Shown here one piece after another: positions 55,896 through 64,000 of a stretch of 64,000 nt of DNA; position 1 is the first letter of the stretch, and each line of letters begins with the position of its first letter. Origin of the DNA: Cricetomys ansorgei (Eukaryota > Chordata > Mammalia > Rodentia > Nesomyidae); assembly GCA_026225945.1 (NCBI GenBank), contig JAMJFZ010001133.1, forward strand, positions 19,632,064 to 19,696,063, read 5' to 3'. The position numbers and the translations under genes are program-made. The notes below the pieces were generated by a model that saw nothing but the letters and a program-made list of their open reading frames with translations, had not been told where the DNA came from and ran no database searches.

Positions 55896-57231
55896 CTGCA
55901 ATTAGCTCAAAGTTATTTACATGGCTTCGTTTGAAGAAGGATGTGATTGTATTTCAGACCATTGACTTTGATATCTTGGCCTTATTTTTCTGCTTATTAA
56001 AATTTGGAGAATGGAACAAAGGTCAATCCCCATATAAATTCTGTTAACTTTGAAGAAAATACCATGATTAATGACAAGTGAGCATGAGCAAAGTTCAGAT
56101 CTGTTAAAAAATTGTCATTGTACCATATTTATATTTCAGCATACTGAACGACTATCACATTTTATTGAAATATAAACATGGACTTATATTTTGTTGTGAT
56201 TTATACAGTGAGTAGAAATAATTTCAATGACCAAGCAAAAGCCTGAATTTTCCTTTATAAAACTCAAATTCATTAGACATTATACAAATTTTAAGTACCT
56301 CTTAAAGTGAGTACATTTCTGATATTTTTCATTTAAAATAGACTTTCACATGCATAATATTTCATTGATAAAGCACTAGGTGTTTACTTTCAAACTAGGC
56401 ATTATATTTTTAAAATTTTGGAAAGTATTTTTAAAGCAGTCATTGTTATCTTAAGTTGAGATTTTCTGTTTGTGAGAGGCTTAAAGCTGAGTGGAATGTT
56501 TTCTTATGAAGCTGTTAAACAAGGATTCATTTGTCCCTCAGGATAGAAACAATTGTTTCTATGCAGATCTGGCTTTATAATAGTTCTTATATCTCTAAAT
56601 TTGCAGTTAAATTGTATTAGAGTTTCCCAAGGCAAATCCCTAGACGCCAATAACAAGTATTTGAAAAAGATATTATTACTTCTTCCCCTCTCTCTTTATT
56701 ACTTACATATATAATCTACCCTTCAGATCTGTCCCAAAGTGGTTAGATAACACAGTTCATAAGGCACTTGGAGACAGACTGTATTTTCTGTGTAAAGACA
56801 CAAAAACAAGCACTTTTATTTTTCAGATCCCTATTACTAATCTTTGTTTATTCTTCCACACAGACAGAGTTCTATAGGTAATGTCATATCTTAAAGGGTC
56901 TTATGAGACACATCAATAGAGTAACAATATTTCTATTATCTTTTAAGCTATGAAAAATACTACTTTGTTCATGTAGAAAAATTATTTGATCGTTCTTTAT
57001 AATAACAGTAACTTAACTTACTCATCCTTAGATTCTCTGCAATAATTAAACAAAAAATGCAAGACAACCTCCTGTTTGAAGGGGAGGTCTGAGTTGTTGT
57101 GACCATGTCAGAGAGACTTCAAAACCTCCATGTCAGCTTCCCAGAGGGGTAAACCCAAGAGACTAGGAGGTGAGTGGACAGACTAAGAATGTGATCTCGG
57201 CCACAGGATTTCCCAGTGCATTCCTTATTCC

Positions 57232-57286
57232 TACAAGAAATCTTCCAAATTGGTCCCCCTTTGAACTACAGCCTTCCCCAATAAAA
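57232..57286 (+). repeat. 55-bp direct repeat, copy 2
   Basis: Second copy of 55841-55895. Directly after it, GGAATGACATACT is repeated in tandem at 57293-57305 and 57310-57322. Confidence 0.95.
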
Positions 57287-57719
57287 GGAATGGGAATGAC
57301 ATACTGTGTGGAATGACATACTCTCTTTATTTCCCTCTCCTTTTTAAAATAGTTTGATGTGATTGTAAATTTATTCTTAGCACTTTTTATAATATAAATT
57401 GAGATTTGTATTGTTTAACCATCTTTTATTCTTTTACAACAACTTGATACTTTTTATTTTCCTATTTTCATCAAAAAGTTTTGGTGCTCATCTTTGTCAT
57501 TCATAACAGAAAAGCAATAATGTACCTACAACTTCCACCTGTGGCACAACTGTTTTTCCCCTTGCTTCTACTTCTCTCTGTTTTCCAAATTTTCAGTATG
57601 TTTATCAAGATACCCATTGTGTTTCATCATGTAAAATCATCCAGAGGATAATAACATGATATTAACATATTTAAACAATAAACAAAAATTTTTCTCTTTG
57701 TCTTGTTTCTCCTCTTTCA

Positions 57720-58520
57720 GCATGAACTCCAGCTTTCTCAGACTCTTCCCCAATAATCTACGTCAGAGCTGTGTTGCTCAGCTGATGACCTTTTCTCTTG
57801 GTTATGACTTGCTCTCTGTGTGATTTCTCATACTCTGTCTCTATTTCCATGTTATTTCTACTGCCAAAGTCATCAAGACTTGCACCAAAGACAGGGCCTG
57901 TATGCTGACGTGCCAAGGCCCAGAGTCTCCTACTCCCACATGACGCCAGTGTCACTGTGCTGCACCTGCAGTTCAAGCACTGCTCTGCAGCTGTGAGGCT
58001 CAAGCTGCGTTTTCAATGCCTTCTGTAAAGTTTAAAGCAACCCCCATTAGAGCCTTTTCCTGTTCCATTTCTCTCATTGTAGTTTTTCCTGCTGGAGTTA
58101 CATACAAGTTGATAGGTATAGGGCCAAGATAATCTCATGAAAGCCAGCAGCATTATCTCAAATGGGTATTCTCCTAATCTTATACAAAAGTCCAAAGAAA
58201 AGTTGCCTTACTTTGGAAGAGAGGGGTTCTAGTTTCCATAATCCATCTGTGACCATCTCCTGCAAGAAAAGCAGGAGAAAGAAAGCTAGAAGAAGGGCAG
58301 ACAGAGTCTTTGTTTCTGAGGCCTTCAAAGTATCCAGAATAGCAATGGGCCACTCTTGGGATATTGTGTGCTGGTCCAACTGCAGACATTCAAGAAGACT
58401 GATTCTCCTCAGGCCACACCACCCCTTCCACAATGGGCTGAATAATGAGGTACATCTAAGCTCTATTCTGAGTATCTCTGGGATGTAGTATCCTTCAATA
58501 AAAGAACAATTCAAGCCTCC
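57720..58520 (-). other. Coding-like or repeat-like antisense segment, unassigned
   Basis: Several overlapping ORFs lie on both strands: 57758-58003, 58013-58195 and 58158-58514 on the minus strand and 58162-58488 on the plus. The base composition is less AT-rich than the flanks. The minus-strand 118-codon frame has a Leu-rich stretch around residues 70-85 that would look membrane-like. No family is recognised and the mutual overlap argues against a real gene. An undetected repeat or decayed retrocopy is the best alternative. Confidence 0.2.
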
Positions 58521-58769
58521 TGCAGAATGGTTTATTGCTGATTGGTTAACTTTGTCTGGTTTTGTGTGACTACACAGAACCTCTTGGCAGAAAAAAAAAT
58601 GTTCCTAGTTCTTGATTACTGAGATTCTCTGTCTGAGCCAAACTAAAGAAAGTATCAGTCTTCTTATGTCATACAAACAGTAAGAACTAAAGAACTACCC
58701 TCGCAAGAATGCAAAGAAAATCTATCCTAAGTTTTCATTAGAAAATTAAATAAATTTTTTATCAAAACT
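58521..58769. other. Unique DNA
   Basis: Nothing recognisable. Confidence 0.4.
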
Positions 58770-58865
58770 GCAAGGACTAGAAACACAGCACAGTGGTGGA
58801 ATATTTGCCTGTCATCCACAAGGCCACGGGTTCCAGCCTCAGTACCACAAATAAAACAGGGCAAC
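58770..58865 (+). mobile_element. ID-type SINE
   Basis: 'AGCACAGTGGTGGAATATTT', 'GCCTGTCATCCACAAGGCCA' and 'CGGGTTCCAGCCTCAGTACC' show the tRNA-like ID body including box B, followed by a short A-rich end. The ORF at 58793-58978 starts inside it. Confidence 0.75.
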
Positions 58866-58984
58866 AAAGATATTTTGCATTTTTATCATTATGTTCTATT
58901 TTATATCTTAATTATGATTGTATAAATTCTAAACTGAAAAGTACCATTTTATATTTTATATATAAAAGAAAAATGTAAATTACA

Positions 58985-59048
58985 ATCTCGAAGTGGTGAC
59001 ACAGGCCTATCATCCTACGAAGCAGGAGGATTGTTGTCTAAAAAAAGA
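58985..59048 (+). mobile_element. B1-family 5' fragment
   Basis: 'GTGGTGACACAGGCCTATCA' and 'TCCTACGAAGCAGGAGGATT' resemble the 5' half of an old B1/pB1, ending in an A run. Confidence 0.5.
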
Positions 59049-59655
59049 TAAAGTACAAAATTACCAGAAGGAAGTTTTGAAAGTCTATTCATTTATCAGG
59101 TTACAATTTTATAACTGCTTTAATTTAGCAATAAACAAAAGGCTTTGCTTCGTAGCAAGATACCTACCATAAGCAAATCCATACGCATGTGTGGGCTTGA
59201 CTGAGTCTGTGATCTGGTAGATGAAAACCACTTTGGAACCATAAATTATCAAAATGACCAGTGCTGAGACAAAGTACCAGAGGTGAACAAATTCTCCTTG
59301 GGTTATTTCTAAATTACTTCATTTCACCCTTTTAAAGTAATTCATTGCACCCTTTTTAAGGTGCAAAATGACCCACACAATTTTCTTATCCATATATTCT
59401 TAAAAATGCCTTACTAGTAACTAGCTCTGATGATTTGCCTTTCCCATCTCTGGACAGTGACTTGTATAATCTGGAGCTATGTACCTAGGGCTATCAGAAC
59501 TGCCTTTTGTGAAATGTTCAAATCACTGGTCCAGACTGTTATTAATCAATATCAAATCTGTTCCTGTCTTTCTGGACACTTCCGTAGAATATGTGCAGAG
59601 TGTTCCTCTGTCAATCAGCTAATGTTGCATAATTCACTCTAAAACTCAGAAGTTT
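59049..59655. other. Unique DNA
   Basis: Nothing recognisable. A small internal repeat of 'TAATTCATTGCACCCTTTTT'-like words lies near 59310-59358. Confidence 0.4.
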
Positions 59656-59825
59656 GCACCAGCAAGAAGACTCCCTGGGTAGAGGGAGGTACCTGCTGCC
59701 AAGTCTGAGGGTCTGAGTTTGATCTCTGGCAGCTACATGGTAGAGAGAACTGACTGTTGCAGGGTGCCACACACAGTATATACATGTACATGCATGCATA
59801 CATGCATGCACACACTGATGAGCAA
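59656..59825 (+). mobile_element. B3-type SINE
   Basis: 'GGTACCTGCTGCCAAGTCTG', 'GTCTGAGTTTGATCTCTGGC' and 'ACATGGTAGAGAGAACTGAC' are in B3 order, followed by a CATGCATA-rich tail. The antisense ORFs 59611-59811 and 59639-60043 come from this SINE and the GGAT tract. Confidence 0.8.
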
Positions 59826-59837
59826 TATAGATAAGTT

Positions 59838-59885
59838 GGATGGATGGGTGGGTGGATGGGTAGATGGATGGTTGGATAGATATGC
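59838..59885 (+). repeat. (GGAT)n/(GGTA)n microsatellite
   Basis: Imperfect GGAT, GGGT and AGAT units, about 12 copies, directly 3' of the B3 SINE, probably grown from its tail. Confidence 0.9.
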
Positions 59886-61639
59886 AGATAATAAAACTCA
59901 GGGGTTAACAAAGCAGTCCCCATTAATCTGTGATTTGACTGAGAGGTGACTAATGTAAGTTGGCACGACTTAGAATGGATCTCCTCCGTGTGTTTTCTAT
60001 CTGAATGAGTGAGCTCAAATACATTCTCAAGAAGACAGGGCACAAGAGGCCAGCATCAACACACAAGCCTACTTAAATCTGTGTTGTATCACATCTGATG
60101 TCACTGCAGTGGTTGAATTAGATAAGAGACATCAATGAAAGAGATACTCCATCTGTAGAAGTAAGAGCAAGAAAGTGAAGATATCTGGGTAACAATACAA
60201 TCAACTCTTCTGTATCCCCACAGGCCTTATGTGTCCCGGCCTGTTTCTTCAATCAATGTTAGCAAGGTTGGGTTTTACCACTTTTTTTGGTTTTTGTTTG
60301 CTTGTTTGTTTTGTTCAGAAGTTTCTCACCCAGAGAAGCAAATTTTATAAATACTGCAATTTCAGAATCTACCTTGTTGCCATTACAGAACCTTTATACT
60401 CCACAGCAAAATTCCATAGCTTTGGGCCACCCAGTTTTGAGACTTGTCACTTCACCAACAGCTCTGCCAATTTGATTCATCCACTCTCGAGGGCCTTTCC
60501 AGCATGTCTTATATCATTTGATTTTTCAGGCAGAGTGCAGACATCAAGCTTTATGCCCTCCCCAAGATCCGGGGAGAAAAGTCCACCAACATATATTCGT
60601 CATGTTAGCTCCAGGGACCCTTGTACTCTTCTGTGTACCTCAACGTCTAGTGTATAAAGAAAAATTCAGGAAGCCCTAAGAATGAGATTTACCCTACCAA
60701 TTTAAATATCCTCACCTCCTACCATCCAACAAGCCACAAACCAGAGACATAACACATTCAAAGCTCTGTCAACCTAATGTATTTCAAATACCTGGTTTAG
60801 GGTCCAAATCTATACCTCAAAAAATAAAGGCAATTCCCCATGTTTATAATGTGTTTTCGTTTTTGTAATCCCTCCCATCTCTCTTCATTCAATGCTGGTC
60901 AGTCACACAGGCAGTAGCTTACTATGTATAATTTAAGGTGTCTAAAGAAGGCCTCAGTGCCTAGGCATGTTTTCCTATCCAGGAGTCAAACTCACAAGAC
61001 TGTACCACTCAATATTCATCATTTCTTCGGCAGGAAGTTCACATTCTGGAATTACGTACTCTGGGTAGGCCTAACGTTGTTTCGAATCCTTCACATTTGT
61101 TTATCTTTTTATACAAACACATTCATATGTGTTCATAATTGCAGCACTGGGTATTAGTAAGGACTGCAGCAGGAAGATGGGATAAATTATCAAAAACGTC
61201 TGTGCTAATAAAAACGCATTCGTTTTTAAATTTAAAGTCATTCCCGTACAATTGCACAAAGAAACATTAATCTTTAGGAATGTATGTTAGTTACACACTT
61301 GTTCACATCCCCATATTTCAGGATAAATAAGATGAGTTTTCTATCGCTCACCTTCTCCACCCCGAGCCTGTGACAGTTCTGGGGATTAGAACCTGAGTGG
61401 TGTATCGTGTGTGTTGTTCTGTCCAGTGCCTCAAGCTTGAGACGGGCAGTGCACAGAGCAGTGCTTTACAACTACAAAGCACTGCGTGAAGAGTTCTAGG
61501 CCACGGTGGTCATTCCCAAGCTGCTTATGTAATGAACATATGATTGTGAAACGAAATTATTTGGATTTGTAGATAAAGTGCTATATAGGCAATAATTATA
61601 CTGTTACTTTGTATCTATTTAAAAAACAATTGTTTATTT
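59886..61639. other. Unique DNA
   Basis: About 1.75 kb with no confident gene. The 142-codon plus ORF at 60229-60657 starts in frame with a Cys/Phe/Leu-rich stretch but shows no family signature. I leave it as a chance ORF of low confidence. Confidence 0.4.
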
Positions 61640-61722
61640 GCTTGTGGGAGTGCTAGGAATCCAGCACAGGAGCATGGTGATTCCGGGCGTCCACTCTGTC
61701 ATGGAGCTCCATCCCCGGCCAC
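61640..61722 (-). mobile_element. ID-type SINE, antisense
   Basis: On the minus strand 'GGCCGGGGATGGAGCTCCAT' is followed by a tRNA-like body and 'CTGGATTCCTAGCACTCCC'. It is diverged, and its CpGs are partly retained. Confidence 0.65.
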
Positions 61723-62109
61723 TGAACATCAGTTTTACAGATGGTAACTTCGAGGATATGCTCTAGTTATTTATTATGAGGGTGAAGTATTAATTTTCTA
61801 AATGCTTCGAATACCTTGGAAACATAATAAAAATTATCTTTTCTTGAAAATTATTATATTTGAGGCTCTCTCGGCGAGCAATCCCTTATTATAAGGCTAC
61901 TGCCAGTATATGTTTATGAGAGTCAAATTATTGCCACATCTTTAATACAGATATATATATACATTTTCATGAAGGTCACATACAGAAACAACTTTAACAC
62001 TATTTGACTAAAACTGAGTTTCTTTGTATTTTCCCATCAGTTGTGAGAGTATCAAAACAGAATTATTAATGTTTATATTTTTCTCAAAATGTTCTGATTT
62101 CGTATTTTA
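61723..62109. other. Unique AT-rich DNA
   Basis: Nothing recognisable. Confidence 0.4.
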
Positions 62110-62400
62110 AATTATTTCATTTTTTTAAATAATAATATAATTGCATCATTCCCTCTTCTCTTCCCTCCCTCCAAAATCTCTTGTCATACCCCTCCTCGCT
62201 CTCTTTAAAGTTTATGGCCTCTTTTTTCATTAATCAATGTTATATACATCTAATTATATAAATATATATATATTCCTAAGTTTATAAATTCAGTATGTAT
62301 GTTTCTTGTGTGTTTTCAGGGCTGGCCATTTAGTATCGGCTAGCCAAGTGACCTGGGGAAAACTAGGCCTCTGAGCTAGAACTGACTGATAGCCTCCTCC
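62110..62400 (-). mobile_element. L1 (Lx-type) 3' end, antisense
   Basis: A C/T-rich tract (62150-62205), 'GTTTATGGCCTCTTTTTTC', a TATATA block (62262-62275), and 'TTTTCAGGGCTGGCCATTTA' are the reverse complement of the Lx 3' terminus in order. Confidence 0.75.
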
Positions 62401-63085
62401 CTGAGGACTACCTGAAGGCACCAAGTAAGTTTCCAAACGAGGGAGGCAACTAACAGTCCTACACAGCTGTGATACCTGTGAGGCACAACAATGACCAGTA
62501 TGGCCCAATAACCCTAGTCATGGTGTAGTGGCGACTAGTATACCTTGGTGTGGTAACAAACAGCTCTCTAAGTGTATTTAAGACCCTCTCAACAAAATCG
62601 AGATCATGCCTGGTACTGAAAACTTGCCAACTACCCAGAACTAGTGAGATCATGTGTCTTGGCGGAGAGCCTGTAACCACCATCTTACTCTGCCAGCATT
62701 ATCCATAGTTATATTCCAGGTATTTGTCCTTATATGCACAGGTTAGTGTAGTCCTAACTCTTCATGGAAACTCGGCAGCAGACAGAGACCACGACAGAAA
62801 ACCACAACCAAATAAACTGCGGGGTTGTGGAGCCCAGTCCCAATAAATGCATATACTAAAGAGCTTCCAAATATAATTGAACAAGGATGACACCAATAGG
62901 CAAGCTATATTCAGGAATATATGTGTACGTATTTATACATACACGCATGTAATCACAAGCAATGTAAAAAGAGGCCATGGATTTGAAAGAGAGATAGGAG
63001 AGGTATATGTACAGGTTTGGAGAGAGGAAAGGGAAGGGAGAAATGTAATTATATTAGAATCTCAAAAATTAATAATAGAAAATTA
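62401..63085 (+). mobile_element. L1 (Lx-type) 3' UTR and 3' end, sense
   Basis: 'GACAGAAAACCACAACCAAA', 'TTGTGGAGCCCAGTCCCAAT' and 'AACAAGGATGACACCAATAG' lead to 'AGAGGCCATGGATTTGAAAG', a G/A-rich tract (62990-63040) and an A/T-rich end near 63085. The first 300 bp are less certain. Confidence 0.7.
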
Positions 63086-63094
63086 ACTCCCAGA

Positions 63095-63420
63095 CCTCAG
63101 GTTCAGGATCCTTTCAGAAGAGGGAGTAGAAAGGTAAGAGCTGGAGGATCAGGGATTTTGCTGAGATTGTGACTTTTAGTAAATGTCAGAAGCTATACCC
63201 ATAAAGTCTCATCACATGACTGCCTAGATGTGAGCTGAACATGGTCAACAGCAATAGATATGGTGGATGGGGAAAGACCACCAAGCCTCAAGCCTACACA
63301 AATAACTGCAGGTACCTAAGGAATGAACTAATCGGTTCTGTTTTACTAAGATCAATTGGTTCATGTATTGGCTCGTGCTTATTTTACACAATGCTTCTAA
63401 CCAGCATGTGGGTTAAGTAG
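63095..63420 (+). mobile_element. L1 (Lx-type) 3' UTR fragment, sense
   Basis: 'CTTTCAGAAGAGGGAGTAG', 'TGGAGGATCAGGGATTTTGC', 'CATAAAGTCTCATCACATGA' and 'CCAAGCCTCAAGCCTACACA' repeat an upstream part of the Lx 3' UTR downstream of a finished L1 end, so this is a separate copy. Confidence 0.7.
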
Positions 63421-64000
63421 TCTTAGTCTGGTTCAATGATGATAGCCATGGGGACAGTGGTGAAGTATAATGCCACACAAAAATCCATCTATAAGTTACA
63501 GAATGAAAAGGATTGTCTCTTGTACTTTATGCAGCTAATGGCAGAGTCCCAATTTCAACACAGCTCTTTGCCTTCTTATTTGCTCACCTGTCAATGTCTT
63601 TGTGCTCCACTTGTTGTCTTCAATAAGAACACAGTAACAAGGACTTAGTATAGAATTGTTTAGAAACTGTACGTGCCATCGAGAGCTAGTAGGCTCAAAT
63701 AAATGCTTAAATGCAGCATTAATCTTGTTGCTGACACATTATATTGCAAATTTCACAATAACTGACTACTTTGGTTTCTGAGAACACCCTTAAAAAGTAT
63801 CACATAAGTGTTTTGTAGACGTTTATAGTTCCATGGTCTGGAAACCAGAAGTTGGAAATGCTGGTATCTATAGAGTTACGCTCTCAGTGAGACATATGGG
63901 GATCTGTCGATAGGTTTTTGAGCTTCTGGTGGTTTGAGGCCTAATGTTTTGTGCCCTGCGTCCTATAGATACGTCTTGCGATCTTATCTTTATATCACTT
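63421..64000. other. Unique DNA to window end
   Basis: No gene or clear repeat. The ORF at 63436-63648 (70 codons) has no domain. Confidence 0.4.

Larger units (their letters stand above)
55132..57719. other. Unique DNA with an internal duplication
   Basis: About 2.6 kb with no gene or named repeat. It contains the 55-bp duplicated block (55841 and 57232) and a short tandem duplication at 57293-57322. Confidence 0.45.

Noticed and set aside
58158..58514. 118-codon antisense ORF with a hydrophobic segment as a small membrane protein
   Set aside because: Completely overlapped by a 108-codon sense ORF; no family recognised, so kept only as an unassigned segment.
59611..60043. 134-codon antisense ORF with PTIH-type repeats
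   Set aside because: Product of the GGAT microsatellite and the adjacent B3 SINE.
60229..60657. 142-codon ORF with a hydrophobic N-terminal stretch
   Set aside because: No family motif, no splice or promoter context, and no coding periodicity that I can see; a chance ORF in low-stop sequence is likelier.

Overview
This window reads as intergenic or intronic DNA from a muroid rodent nuclear genome. The evidence is the repeat content: B1 SINEs in both orientations, several with 3' A-rich tails and target-site duplications, plus older pB1/B1F copies, B3/B2-type, B4/RSINE-type and ID-type SINEs, rodent Lx-type LINE-1 3' UTRs, a URR1-like hAT relic, endogenous retrovirus pieces and many CA/GA/CT microsatellites. 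The B1 variant reads 'GAGTTACAACAGAGAAACC' near its 3' end rather than the house-mouse 'GGCTACACAGAGAAACC'. With the unfamiliar long antisense LTR at 43347-44629, this suggests a non-Mus, possibly cricetid, rodent, but I cannot settle the species. I found no bacterial features, CRISPR array, tRNA or rRNA gene, and no exon of a host protein-coding gene that I can recognise with confidence. The longest open frames are short and lie in repeats or noncoding DNA.

Layout. 1-1.7 kb: antisense L1 3' UTR and a B1 scrap. 1.7-5.5 kb: mostly unique AT-rich DNA with two possible conserved noncoding segments. 5.5-6.3 kb: a retrocopy-like segment ending in AATAAA and an A-rich run. 6.5-20.5 kb: a SINE-rich interval (B1, pB1, B3, B4, MIR) with an ancient L1, an L1 3' end carrying a 16-copy 19-bp minisatellite (16793-17092), and a repeat built on AGTCAGTT (about 18.2-18.35 kb). 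20.5-22.1 kb: unique, with an RFX/X-box-like site. 22.1-24.3 kb: a decayed sense L1 that stops inside the endonuclease domain. 24.3-29.5 kb: AT-rich unique DNA, a triple dyad at 26.8 kb and L1 3' UTR pieces.

29.7-32.2 kb: a fold-back region. Antisense and sense L1 3' UTRs face each other across an AT-rich core that holds a perfect 28-bp-arm palindrome, a further inverted repeat of about 86 bp and an 80-bp direct repeat. 32.2-42.3 kb: unique DNA, a second retrocopy-like segment, a CCAAT/TATA/AATAAA-bearing solo LTR (about 35.8-36.3 kb), SINEs and an ID element. 42.3-46.1 kb: a decayed class II (betaretrovirus-like, ERV-K/IAP-type) pol relic running RT to RNase H to integrase, split by a TG...CA LTR flanked by AGTTAT duplications. 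46.8-51.2 kb: hAT relic, B3, AT-rich repeats, and an antisense LTR with a polypurine tract beside it. 51.3-64 kb: rodent medium-reiterated repeats, B1/B3/ID SINEs, a 55-bp near-identical direct duplication (55841 and 57232), and a cluster of L1 3' UTRs in both orientations (62.1-63.4 kb).

No genes act together here. The window is a record of retrotransposition and local rearrangement. The most distinctive items are the palindrome-centred fold-back at 30.7-31.8 kb, the minisatellite beside the L1 3' end, the nested LTR, the isolated 55-bp duplication and the overlapping dyads at 26775-26820. I found no convincing new biological system. Repeat family names come from memory of consensus sequences, with no database search.
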